A stretch of DNA of 64,000 nucleotides from Bacillota bacterium. Its GTDB lineage: Bacteria > Bacillota > UBA4882 > UBA8346. This document shows positions 25,742 to 34,299 of the stretch, one piece after another. Position numbers and translations under genes: made by a program. A model generated the notes under the pieces. It was not told the origin of the DNA. It did not search any database and saw nothing but the letters and a program-made list of their open reading frames with translations. The stretch is from the NCBI GenBank assembly GCA_023401925.1, contig JAEXDA010000037.1, positions 62,001 to 126,000 on the forward strand. The letters are read 5' to 3'. The stretch's first letter is position 1. Each line of letters opens with the position of its first letter.

Positions 25742-26101
25742 ATGGTTGACAAGTTTGAGGATTTGGTTGTATGGCAAGAAGCTCGCAAATTAGTATGTGA
25801 AATAGCTTTTGTTGTGAAGAACCCCATTTTCTGTAAAGATTTTTCATTGGTGGACCAAATTCTGCGTTCATCACGTTCAGTTATGAGTAATATTGCGGAA
25901 GGGTTTGGCCGATATACCTATCGTGACAATAAGCAATTCTTGTTTATAGCAAGAGGCTCATTGACAGAAACGCAAAATCATCTATATATTGCGCTGGATC
26001 TTAAATATCTAACTCCCGAAGAATTTCAAAAACTATATAACCAATCCGTTAGTGTTTATAAACTTTTGAATGGTTTGATTCATTACTTGAAAAAAGCATA
26101 G
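25742..26101 (+). CDS. S23/IVP-type four-helix bundle protein
   Basis: A 119-residue all-helical protein of the family first seen in 23S rRNA intervening sequences. The start DKFEDLVVWQEARKLVCEIA, the middle DQILRSSRSVMSNIAEGFGRYT, and the end LNGLIHYLKKA are diagnostic. Members form pentamer-like bundles of unknown role and are often found as orphan genes in polysaccharide loci, sometimes as mobile inserts. ATG follows a weak ribosome site (TTGAGGTTGTG). It is bracketed by TTATTAG arrays on both sides, and a broken relative lies at 58976-59152. Confidence 0.9.
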   Translation: MVDKFEDLVVWQEARKLVCEIAFVVKNPIFCKDFSLVDQILRSSRSVMSNIAEGFGRYTYRDNKQFLFIARGSLTETQNHLYIALDLKYLTPEEFQKLYNQSVSVYKLLNGLIHYLKKA

Positions 26102-26102
26102 A

Positions 26103-26158
26103 ATTAGGAATTGGTCATTCGTTATTAGTTAATAAGTTATTAGTAATAAGGTAAAAGT
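26103..26158 (+). repeat. TTATTAGTTAATAAG-type array
   Basis: Directly after the four-helix-bundle gene: GGAATTGGTCATTCG then GTTATTAGTTAATAAG and GTTATTAGTAATAAGG. Same family as the preceding array and in the same direction. Confidence 0.5.
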
Positions 26159-26229
26159 TGTTTTGGGATTTGGGTAAAATTGTTTTTTTATATGTGCTGA
26201 AATAAATAATTTGAACGCCGCCATCAATG

Positions 26230-26432
26230 GAGGCCGCGGATTAAAATCCACCGCTTGGAGAAATCATACCGGCTAAAGCCGGTAGAAATGCAATTCAGAG
26301 ACGTTGCATTAATCGGGATATCGGTTTCAACCGATATGGATTTAAGCAGCCGCGAGGTTGTCGTGTTCTTTGGACGCGCGTCCGCGGACTGCCAATGGGT
26401 TTAGCCCTAAAAGTTATTTCAACCTATATAGC
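26230..26432 (+). repeat. ~210-base dispersed repeat, copy B
   Basis: Direct, imperfect copy of 23763-23974: GAGGCCGCGGATTAAAATCC at the left, ACCGGCTAAAGCCGGTAG (a clean inverted repeat here), GATATCGGTTTCAACCGATAT, CAGCCGCGAGG and TTATTTCAACCTATATAGC at the right. Slightly shorter than copy A. The 26102-26680 gap holds this, the arrays on both sides of it and the palindromes listed next, and no gene. Confidence 0.7.
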
Positions 26433-26547
26433 TTATTAATTTTGTTATTTAACTTCAGTTGTTCTAAAGTTCATATTATAATTTATATAAATTCGAGGTA
26501 TAATAATCGGTAAATTAAAAATTTTATCGACCTATTCTGTATATTAA

Positions 26548-26589
26548 TGTACTGTTAATTAGTACACTGACAATTATATACATGTATAT
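26548..26589. promoter_or_regulatory. Two palindromes upstream of the polysaccharide locus
   Basis: TGTACT (26548-26553) and AGTACA (26561-26566) form an inverted repeat with a 7-base AT spacer; ten bases on, ATATACATGTATAT (26576-26589) is a perfect 14-base palindrome. TATAAT sequences occur just upstream (26477-26482 and 26499-26504) without good -35 partners. Position before the first polysaccharide gene suggests an operator region, but no regulator can be named. Confidence 0.35.
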
Positions 26590-26618
26590 TATCATACAAG
26601 TTTACTATTTTCCCGTTC

Positions 26619-26660
26619 ATCAATGATTAATACCAATAACCAATTAACAAATAACTGCAC
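26619..26660 (-). repeat. CCAATAACCAATTAAC-type array
   Basis: GATTAATACCAATAACC and AATTAACAAATAACTG lie just before the next gene. This is the reverse orientation of the arrays at 25589 and 26103, so the two sets face each other across the gap. Confidence 0.5.
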
Positions 26661-26680
26661 TTGAAAAAGAAGGTAACATT

Positions 26681-28561
26681 TTGCGATTTCATCGAAATCA
26701 TATCCTGCAAGTTGTTTTTGATATCTTCATCGTCAATATGGCTTGGTTTGGCAGTTTGGTACTGCGTTTCGACGGGCGGATTCCGTATACCTATCTTCAC
26801 CATGCATATCGGATTGCATTGGTTGTAACCACAATTCGCATTGGGGTTTTTCTTTTTTTCAGGCTCTATCAAAGTTTGTGGAGCTATAGTAGTATTCCCG
26901 AATTTTATCTAGTGGGAAAAGCGGTGACTCTTTCGACCTTAATCATTTGGTTTTTGGCATTAAGCGCTCAGAGCCTGCATATGCTGCCGTTCCCTACTCC
27001 AAAAGCGATTGGGATCATTGATTGGCTGTTAAATATTATCGGGCTGGGCGGATGGCGGTTTGCAGTCCGCTTTCGCCGGGAATGGGTGATTTCCCGTTCC
27101 AATGCGAAAAATGCCGTTAAAAAAAGATTGTTAATTATCGGAGCCGGTGAAGCGGGTTCCATTATCATCCGGGAAATTTTTAAAGAACTCCCCTCCAACT
27201 ATTTGGCCGTTGGTTTTATCGATGATGACCCGTGTAAACAGGGTCATTCCCTTCATGGAATCCCGATACTGGGTAACCGTCAAAATATTTCCCGGGTCAT
27301 TCAACAATACGATATTGAAGAAATTATTATCGCTTTGCCCTCGGCCTCCAGGCAGGATATCCGGGAGATTCTGGCCATGTGTCAGCAGGCGACAGCCCAT
27401 ATCTTAATGGTTCCCCCGGTTACCGAGATGATTCGGGGCACGGTTTCCATGAAACAGCTACGGGATGTTCAAATCGAGGATTTGCTGGGGCGGGAACCGG
27501 TGCGGGTTGATTTGGCGGCGATTGCCCAATATTTAAACAAAGAACGGGTTTTAATCACCGGCGCCGGAGGGAGTATCGGTTCGGAAATCTGCCGCCAGGT
27601 GGCTAGATTTCAGCCGGAAATCCTGCTATTACTTGGCCGGGGTGAAAATTCAATATTTGAAATCGAGCAGGAACTAACCTCAAACTTCCCTCATCTACCC
27701 AAACTTCCGATCATTGCCGACGTCCGGGATCGGGCCAAACTGATTCAAGTTTTTGAAACCTACCGTCCCACAGTGGTCTTTCATGCCGCCGCTCATAAAC
27801 ACGTGCCTTTGATGGAACTGGCCCCCGATGAGGCTGTTAAAAATAATATTTTTGGTACTAAAAATTTGGCCGAACTTGCCGATAAATATGAGTGTAAACG
27901 TTTTGTGCTGATTTCCACCGACAAAGCGGTCAATCCCAGCTCGGTCATGGGGGCTACCAAACGGGTCGCCGAGTTGATCATTCAGGATTTGAGCACCCGC
28001 AGCAGGACCAAGTTTATGGCGGTCCGCTTCGGTAATGTCTTGGGAAGCCGGGGAAGCGTGATTCCCTTTTTCCGGAACCAAATCGCCCGCGGTGGGCCGA
28101 TCACAGTGACTGATCCCGAGATTACCCGCTATTTCATGACCATTCCTGAAGCCTCCCAGTTGGTTATTCAGGCAGGGGCGCTTGGTCAGGGCGGGGAAAT
28201 CTTTATCCTCGATATGGGCGAACCCATTAAAATTGTGGACTTGGCCCGGGAATTAATCCGGCTTTCCGGATTTGCGCCGGATAAGGATATTAAAATCGAA
28301 TTTACCGGACTGCGTCCGGGTGAAAAAATGTATGAAGAGTTGATGACCAGCGAAGAAGGAGTCCGGACTACCCGCCACGAAAGAATTTTTACCACCCAGG
28401 TCCGGGGAATGGAGCATAACCTGCTTACCGAACGTTTGGATAAGCTGTGGGGACTGTTGGGCGCGGATCGGGTTGTTATCTTAACTCAACTTGGGCAAAT
28501 CACTTTGGAATATAAACCATGGAGAAATGCTCGAATGAAAGAAGAAGACCAACTCGGGTAA
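26681..28561 (+). CDS. Membrane-bound UDP-sugar 4,6-dehydratase (PglF/WbpM/CapD type)
   Basis: The 626-residue protein has four membrane segments (about 8-125), a first Rossmann fold (RLLIIGAGEAGSIIIREIF, about 150) and a catalytic extended SDR domain (VLITGAGGSIGSEICRQV, about 289 onward). The SDR part has HAAAHKHVPLME, STDKAVNPSSVMGATKR and LGSRGSVIPFFRNQI. Relatives convert UDP-GlcNAc to the UDP-4-keto-6-deoxy sugar at the membrane, starting bacillosamine or QuiNAc/FucNAc synthesis. TTG start with GAAGGT upstream. It opens the polysaccharide locus. Confidence 0.92.
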   Translation: MRFHRNHILQVVFDIFIVNMAWFGSLVLRFDGRIPYTYLHHAYRIALVVTTIRIGVFLFFRLYQSLWSYSSIPEFYLVGKAVTLSTLIIWFLALSAQSLHMLPFPTPKAIGIIDWLLNIIGLGGWRFAVRFRREWVISRSNAKNAVKKRLLIIGAGEAGSIIIREIFKELPSNYLAVGFIDDDPCKQGHSLHGIPILGNRQNISRVIQQYDIEEIIIALPSASRQDIREILAMCQQATAHILMVPPVTEMIRGTVSMKQLRDVQIEDLLGREPVRVDLAAIAQYLNKERVLITGAGGSIGSEICRQVARFQPEILLLLGRGENSIFEIEQELTSNFPHLPKLPIIADVRDRAKLIQVFETYRPTVVFHAAAHKHVPLMELAPDEAVKNNIFGTKNLAELADKYECKRFVLISTDKAVNPSSVMGATKRVAELIIQDLSTRSRTKFMAVRFGNVLGSRGSVIPFFRNQIARGGPITVTDPEITRYFMTIPEASQLVIQAGALGQGGEIFILDMGEPIKIVDLARELIRLSGFAPDKDIKIEFTGLRPGEKMYEELMTSEEGVRTTRHERIFTTQVRGMEHNLLTERLDKLWGLLGADRVVILTQLGQITLEYKPWRNARMKEEDQLG

Positions 28562-28801
28562 ATTCAATCGATTGACTTTTGAGGCCTTTGGTTTCCGACC
28601 TGCTGGAATAAATAACAACTGGTTGTTGGAGAGTAGGCCTATTATTGTGTCCGGAGTTTTGTTATAATCCGGCAATTTAATTTTTCTTTCGACAAAATGT
28701 TCTTAAAATCGACACATGCCTAATGATGCAATGTGTTATAATACAAACTTGTAATTAATTCGTTTTCTTTCGTGGTCAGACTTTTCAGAAATCAAGAGGT
28801 G

Positions 28802-30220
28802 ATGGTGTTGCTGGATTCCGTAAAAACCTTTAAGCCATTGAAACCAATACTGCATCGGGCTCTTTATGGAGTGGATGCATTAGTTTTTGCCCTATCGATG
28901 AGTGTTTCATGGTGGATGAAGGATCTCCGGGACCCAGATTTCAACACGCCATATATTTATTATTTTTTGATTTTGCTTGGTCTGATTCCGGTTTTGTTGG
29001 TTGTTTCATATACCTTCGACTTATACGCCTCCAAACGGGGCCAAAATTATTTTGGCGAAATGGTTAAAATAGCGGAAGCCAATACCATTACGTTCGTTTT
29101 GTTTTTTGGGCTGCTGTTTGCCTTTAAATTTTCTTTTGTTTCGCGGGCCCTTGTTTTAGAATGGGCTTTTTTGAATGCTTTTATCGGGATGGCCGTCCGC
29201 TATATATTTCGTCTGGGATTGCGTTTTATCAGGGCCCGGGGCTATAATATCAAATATATGGTCATTATTGGAGCCGGGAAACTGGGTCAGCGTTTTTTAG
29301 GCAGTATTGAACGGCACCGGGAATTTGGTTATGCGGTAAAGGGATTTTTAGACGATGATGTGGAGAAAATCAATAAACGTTATAAGAATGTCAGGGTTAT
29401 TGGGAAAATTGACGTTCTGGAAGAGTATCTGCAAAACACTCATATTGATGAAGTCATTGTGGCTTTACCTTTGAGAGCGTATCAAAAATTGGAAGAGATC
29501 ATTGCTGTTACTGAGAAGTATGGGGTTAGGACTTTGATTATTCCCGACTATTATCAATATATGCCGGCGAAACCCAAAGTTATTGAATATGTGGGTATGC
29601 CGTTAATCCATACCCGGGATATTCCCTTGGATGTATTTATCAATAAGTTTTGTAAACGGTGTTTTGATGTTATCGGTTCGCTATTGTTATTGACGGTGTT
29701 TTCACCGGTCATGATGGCGGTTGCGTTGATGGTGAAGGTATCATCCCGCGGGCCTTTGCTTTTCAGGCAACGAAGGGTCGGTTTAAACCGGAAAAATTTT
29801 GAAATGTACAAGTTTCGTTCGATGCGAGTGGCTTGTGATGAAGTAGCTTGCACCACTTGGACCACGAAAAACGATCCCCGTCGCACGAAAGTCGGTGAGT
29901 TTATTCGTAAAACGAGCCTTGATGAACTGCCGCAGTTTTTTAATGTTTTAAAGGGTGATATGAGTTTGATTGGACCACGACCGGAGAGACCGCATTTTGT
30001 ACAGAAGTTCAAGGAGGAGATTCCTAGGTATATGGTGAAACACCAGGTGAAGCCGGGGATTACAGGGTGGGCTCAAGTGAATGGTTGGCGTGGAGATACA
30101 TCCATTGAGGAACGGGTTAAATGTGATATTTATTATATCGAGCATTGGAGTTTGTGGTTGGATATTAAGATATTGTTATTGACGGTTTGCAAGGGGTTTG
30201 TGAATGGGAATGCGTATTGA
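28802..30220 (+). CDS. Polyprenyl-phosphate sugar-1-phosphate transferase
   Basis: This enzyme moves a sugar phosphate to undecaprenyl phosphate, starting a polysaccharide repeat or chain. About 472 residues: four to five N-terminal membrane segments, a CoA-binding-like Rossmann domain (MVIIGAGKLGQRFLG, LDDDVEKINKRYKNVRVIG), one more membrane helix, and the catalytic domain (RSMRVACDE, RKTSLDELPQFFNVLKGDMSLIGPRPE, KPGITGWAQVNGWRGDTS, DIYYIEHWSLWLDIKIL). The WcaJ/CpsE layout suggests hexose-1-phosphate as substrate. The frame is open from GTG 28772, but AAGAGGT at 28794 points to ATG 28802 or the GTG/TTG just after it. A TATAAT at 28737 may be a promoter box. Confidence 0.93.
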   Translation: MVLLDSVKTFKPLKPILHRALYGVDALVFALSMSVSWWMKDLRDPDFNTPYIYYFLILLGLIPVLLVVSYTFDLYASKRGQNYFGEMVKIAEANTITFVLFFGLLFAFKFSFVSRALVLEWAFLNAFIGMAVRYIFRLGLRFIRARGYNIKYMVIIGAGKLGQRFLGSIERHREFGYAVKGFLDDDVEKINKRYKNVRVIGKIDVLEEYLQNTHIDEVIVALPLRAYQKLEEIIAVTEKYGVRTLIIPDYYQYMPAKPKVIEYVGMPLIHTRDIPLDVFINKFCKRCFDVIGSLLLLTVFSPVMMAVALMVKVSSRGPLLFRQRRVGLNRKNFEMYKFRSMRVACDEVACTTWTTKNDPRRTKVGEFIRKTSLDELPQFFNVLKGDMSLIGPRPERPHFVQKFKEEIPRYMVKHQVKPGITGWAQVNGWRGDTSIEERVKCDIYYIEHWSLWLDIKILLLTVCKGFVNGNAY

Positions 30221-30965
30221 GATCGGTTATTAGGAATTGGTTAATTGTTATCGGTTGCGGGTCAATTCATTTAGGTGAATTTTTGAATGTTTTGTGTCCG
30301 ATTGGTGTTCAAATTGTGAAGTTTTTACCACAAATGAATTGAAAAATATAAATATCTGATTATAAAGTTAATTCAGCAGATTATTTGGATGTAGTGATCT
30401 ATCAGCTATCTATTGATTTAAAATTAAAAGAATATCTCGCGCAGAGAAATGAGAAACGCTTTGGGGCCATGTTTTCTGGCCTAACGTATCCTTTTCATGA
30501 GTTGACAACCGATATCACCAATTACCAAAAAAATATCTTGCAAAGCGTATCTCGCACTCTGCGCCTTGGCGCCGCTGCGGGAGAATAAATAGGCGGCTTG
30601 AGTCGGAAGCAAGCTGATTTATCTTTATAATCATGTATAAATATTTGGAAAGGGATAATACATCGGTATTTTAACGTGTTAGTATCTACTGATGATTATT
30701 ATAACGGTAGTTTTTAATTCCTACAGTCGAATTTAGCAGGATTTTAAAGGGTTCTGCCGAAAATAATAGTAGTTAATTTATAAAAAAACACTTTGGCTTT
30801 TACCCTTACTCTTAAAGGGAATCGGCTAAAATTTGAAGCCTATTATTTATAAACCGAGCAAGTTATTTTTAACCTGACATACTTAAATCAGGAAGCTAAT
30901 AACAAATGACAAGCAACAAATAACTGATAACTATTTTTATAATACTTATGAAAAGGGAGATATCA
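30221..30965. other. 745-base gap with repeat arrays and no convincing gene
   Basis: A + direction TTATTAGGAATTGGTTAATTG array lies at 30226-30262 and the reverse type (CTAATAACAAATGACAAGC, AAATAACTGATAAC) at 30895-30936, just before gmd. Around 30440 and 30548-30588 are CGCGCAGAG / CTCTGCGCCTTGGCGCC segments of a widespread repeat type. A 67-codon frame (30385-30588) runs through that repeat and is probably not a gene. Confidence 0.55.
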
Positions 30966-32054
30966 TTGAAGAAACGGGCTTTGATTACCGGTATTACCGG
31001 CCAGGATGGCGCTTATTTGGCGGAGTTTTTGCTTGATAAAGGATATGAAGTCCATGGTATCAAACGCCGGGCTTCATTGTTTAATACCGATCGAATTGAC
31101 CATCTCTATAAAGATCAACATGAGCAGAACGTCGGTTTTTTTCTGCATTATGGGGATATGACCGACTCTACCAATCTGATCCGGATCGTGCAGGAAGTTC
31201 AGCCCGACGAGATTTATAATCTGGCGGCTCAAAGTCATGTCAAAGTTTCCTTTGAAAGTCCGGAATATACTGCCAATTCCGATGGACTGGGAACACTGCG
31301 TATCTTGGAAGCCATCCGAATTTTGGGCTTAACGGAGAAAACCCGTTTTTATCAGGCTTCTACCAGTGAATTATTTGGTAAGGTGCAAGAGACACCCCAG
31401 AAGGAGACCACTCCTTTTTATCCCCGCAGCCCTTATGCTGCGGCCAAACTTTATGGTTATTGGATCACAGTTAATTATAGAGAAGCTTACAATATGTTTG
31501 CCTGCAATGGCATTTTATTTAATCATGAGTCACCCATGCGCGGTGAGACTTTCGTAACTCGTAAGATTACTCGCGCTGTAGCACGTATTAAGCTTGGTTT
31601 ACAGGACAAGCTGTATCTTGGCAATTTAAATTCCAAACGGGATTGGGGTCATGCTAGAGATTATGTGGAAGCTATGTGGCTGATATTGCAGCAAAAGGAA
31701 CCGGATGATTTTGTGATCGCCACCGGGGAGACCCATACGGTGAAAGAATTTGTGGAGAAGGCTTTTGTTGAAGTCGGAATTAATCTTGGATGGCAAGGCG
31801 AAGGGGTTAATGAAAAGGGGATTCGCAAAGATAATGGAGCGGTAGTGGTGGAAGTTGATCCGCGATATTTCAGGCCGACTGAGGTGGAGTTGTTGTTGGG
31901 AGATCCGACGAAGGCTAAGACTAAACTGGGGTGGAAGTGTAAAGTAACTTTTCCCGAGTTGGTAAAAACTATGATGGTTGAAGATCTTAAAATTGCGGAA
32001 CGGGATGTTTTGTGTAAGAAGAATGGGTATAGGGTGAAGAGTTATAATGAATAA
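30966..32054 (+). CDS. gmd: GDP-mannose 4,6-dehydratase
   Basis: Gmd converts GDP-mannose to GDP-4-keto-6-deoxymannose. About 362 residues of extended SDR: ALITGITGQDGAYLAEFLL (NADP site), RRASLFNTDRIDHLY, LHYGDMTDSTNL, QASTSELFGKVQETPQ, PYAAAKLYGYWI (YxxxK), RDWGHARDYVEAMW, and the late PTEVELLLGD. The frame is open from ATG 30948, yet AAAAGGGAG (30951-30959) lies downstream of it and is correctly spaced from TTG 30966. The product feeds the GDP-fucose synthase at 54784 and possibly the aminotransferase at 50438. Confidence 0.96.
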   Translation: MKKRALITGITGQDGAYLAEFLLDKGYEVHGIKRRASLFNTDRIDHLYKDQHEQNVGFFLHYGDMTDSTNLIRIVQEVQPDEIYNLAAQSHVKVSFESPEYTANSDGLGTLRILEAIRILGLTEKTRFYQASTSELFGKVQETPQKETTPFYPRSPYAAAKLYGYWITVNYREAYNMFACNGILFNHESPMRGETFVTRKITRAVARIKLGLQDKLYLGNLNSKRDWGHARDYVEAMWLILQQKEPDDFVIATGETHTVKEFVEKAFVEVGINLGWQGEGVNEKGIRKDNGAVVVEVDPRYFRPTEVELLLGDPTKAKTKLGWKCKVTFPELVKTMMVEDLKIAERDVLCKKNGYRVKSYNE

Positions 32055-32129
32055 AAATTGATAGTTATATGTTGTTAAATATGGTGATAAATAGATAATA
32101 TGACAGGCTTAATTCAAAAGGAAGGCTTT

Positions 32130-32984
32130 ATGAAACAAGCTAATGATAATCAATGGACGACTATAATTAAACCTAAAAATGGTTGGTTTAATTTACATTT
32201 AAATGAGTTGTGGAATTATCGTGATTTAATTATGCTTTTTGTTCGCCGTGATTTTGTAGCAGTTTATAAGCAGACAATTTTGGGACCAATCTGGTTCTTT
32301 TTACAGCCCATATTTTCAACTTTGGTTTTTACTATTGTTTTTGGTAAAATAGCAAAGATTTCAACTGATGGGTTACCTCAAGTCTTGTTTTATATGTCGG
32401 GAACCATTATGTGGAATTATTTCTCGACTTGTTTGACTAAAACTTCAGACACTTTTGTCGCAAACTCAGCGATTTTTGGTAAAGTATACTTTCCTCGTTT
32501 AGCAGTACCTATATCAACAGTTATTACAAATTTATTGACCTTTGGGATTCAGTTTTTATTATTTTTAATCTTACTTTTTTATTTTTTGGCTCAAGGTGCC
32601 TTAATAAGCCCTAATTGGTGGTTGCTTTTTACTCCGGTTTTGTTAATTGAAATGGCTATGTTAGCTTTGGGCTTTGGAATTATTATTTCTTCCATGACTA
32701 CTAAGTATCGTGATTTAACTTATCTAGTAAGTTTTGGGGTGCAACTTTGGATGTATGCTACTCCAATAGTTTATCCATTATCACAAATCCCATCAAAATG
32801 GCAGTGGTTGTATATTGTAAATCCTATGTCTGCGATTGTTGAGACATTTCGTTTTGCATTCCTTGGAGCCGGAACAGTTCGGCTTTCGCAATTGGCATTG
32901 AGTTTCGGAATTACAATTACCATTTTGGCAATAGGGATTGTCCTATTTATTAGAGTAGAAAAGACATTTATGGATACTGTTTAA
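32130..32984 (+). CDS. wzm: Polysaccharide ABC exporter permease (Wzm type)
   Basis: Wzm-like permeases move a completed lipid-linked polysaccharide across the cytoplasmic membrane. About 284 residues with six membrane segments and the ABC-2 signature region DLIMLFVRRDFVAVYKQTILGPIWFFLQP near residue 40, followed by MSGTIMWNYFSTCL and YATPIVYPLSQIP. ATG 32130 has AAGGAAGG upstream, better than ATG 32100. The ATPase gene begins 18 bases after the stop. Its presence without Wzx/Wzy genes in the window indicates an ABC-dependent polymer. Confidence 0.94.
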   Translation: MKQANDNQWTTIIKPKNGWFNLHLNELWNYRDLIMLFVRRDFVAVYKQTILGPIWFFLQPIFSTLVFTIVFGKIAKISTDGLPQVLFYMSGTIMWNYFSTCLTKTSDTFVANSAIFGKVYFPRLAVPISTVITNLLTFGIQFLLFLILLFYFLAQGALISPNWWLLFTPVLLIEMAMLALGFGIIISSMTTKYRDLTYLVSFGVQLWMYATPIVYPLSQIPSKWQWLYIVNPMSAIVETFRFAFLGAGTVRLSQLALSFGITITILAIGIVLFIRVEKTFMDTV

Positions 32985-33002
32985 TGTGAGGAAGTTAATT
33001 AA

Positions 33003-34271
33003 ATGAGTGATACAGTAATTTGCGTTGAAAACCTGTTTAAAGAATATCGACTGGGCGTGATAAGTCATGGTACTTTATATCGCGATTTTCAAAGTTGGGT
33101 GGCTAGAGTCAGACATAAGGAAGATCCAAACTCGAGGGTTGATATTGTAAATAATAATGACTCTATACATTCTAACGATAGATTTATGGCCTTACGGGAT
33201 GTTTTTTTTGAAGTTAAGCAGGGGGATGTATTAGGGATTATCGGGCGAAATGGTGCTGGTAAATCTACGCTTTTAAAGGTACTTTCGCGGGTTACTGCCC
33301 CGACGAAGGGGATTGTTAGAATTAAGGGACGGATTGCCAGTTTACTTGAAGTAGGAACTGGTTTTCATCCTGAATTGACTGGTAGGGAGAATATTTATCT
33401 TAACGGCTCAATACTTGGAATGACAAAAAAAGAAATTTCTAAAAAATTCGATGAAATTGTAGCCTTTGCCGAAGTGGAAAAATTTATTGATACTCCGGTG
33501 AAACGATATTCCTCAGGAATGTATGTGCGTTTAGCATTTGCAGTTGCAGCCCATCTAGAACCGGAAATCCTTGTAGTTGATGAAGTTTTGGCAGTGGGAG
33601 ATATTCAATTTCAGAAAAAGTGTTTGGGGAAAATGGGTGAAATTGGGAAAGAAGGCAGAACTGTTTTATTCGTGAGCCATAATATGGGAGCGATTAGTTC
33701 GCTTTGTACCAAAGGGATAATTTTACAAAATGGATCTATTGTATTTGGTGGTGACATTCAAGAAGCAGTTAGATTATACACTTCAGATCCACTATTAAGT
33801 GAAAAAACTGAGTGGAAAGGTCAAGCAGGTGACGAGAATATAAAATTACTTCATACTTGGGTTCAAAGTCTTTTTCCAGATAAGATACTTTGCACTTCTT
33901 CTGATATTGAAATTGGGGTTCAAATCGAAGTTTTAAAACCTATTAATGGCTTAATTTTGGGCTTTACTTTGTATTCTGAATATGGCTATGAATTGGCATA
34001 TGTCTTGTATGATGATGATGAATTTAGTGCTCCTGAAGAGATAGAGCCAGGAGTCATGATAAAAAAGTTCAAAATACCTTCGAATACATTAGCTTACGGG
34101 ACTTACAAAATAGAATTTGATATAGGTATTCATTCGGTGAAACGGATTATAAACTCTGAGGGAAGTTTACTATTTACACTGGAAAATACAAATGGGATTG
34201 GTCGACGATTTAATACGCAACATGTTAGAGGACGAGCAGGAATTTTTAGGCCGCAGGAATTTTTAATATAA
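33003..34271 (+). CDS. wzt: Polysaccharide ABC exporter ATPase with Wzt-like C-terminal domain
   Basis: The 422-residue protein has an ABC ATPase (about 1-255) with Walker A GRNGAGKS (81-88), signature YSSGMYVRLAFAVA and Walker B EILVVDEVLAVGD. A C-terminal domain (about 280-420) with beta-rich sequence ending RRFNTQHVRGRAGIF follows. In Wzt proteins this domain binds the non-reducing end cap of the glycan and decides when export starts. The strained N-terminal insertion (RHKEDPNSRVDIVNNNDS) is common in this group. It pairs with wzm upstream. Confidence 0.94.
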   Translation: MSDTVICVENLFKEYRLGVISHGTLYRDFQSWVARVRHKEDPNSRVDIVNNNDSIHSNDRFMALRDVFFEVKQGDVLGIIGRNGAGKSTLLKVLSRVTAPTKGIVRIKGRIASLLEVGTGFHPELTGRENIYLNGSILGMTKKEISKKFDEIVAFAEVEKFIDTPVKRYSSGMYVRLAFAVAAHLEPEILVVDEVLAVGDIQFQKKCLGKMGEIGKEGRTVLFVSHNMGAISSLCTKGIILQNGSIVFGGDIQEAVRLYTSDPLLSEKTEWKGQAGDENIKLLHTWVQSLFPDKILCTSSDIEIGVQIEVLKPINGLILGFTLYSEYGYELAYVLYDDDEFSAPEEIEPGVMIKKFKIPSNTLAYGTYKIEFDIGIHSVKRIINSEGSLLFTLENTNGIGRRFNTQHVRGRAGIFRPQEFLI

Positions 34272-34299
34272 CGATGATAAAGCTTAAAGGGTGGCTAAT

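Noticed and set aside
27695..28081. Long - strand frame (128 codons) inside the membrane dehydratase gene
   Set aside because: Antisense shadow of a well-conserved SDR coding region; no independent evidence.
28663..28742. Two TATAAT boxes before the sugar-phosphate transferase as a double promoter
   Set aside because: Neither has a -35 box at acceptable spacing (the nearest TCGACA is 22 bases from the second), so only a weak mention is made.
30385..30588. 67-codon + strand frame in the gap before gmd
   Set aside because: Its second half runs through a CTCTGCGCC-type repeat (SVSRTLRLGAAAGE), no ribosome site, no family features.
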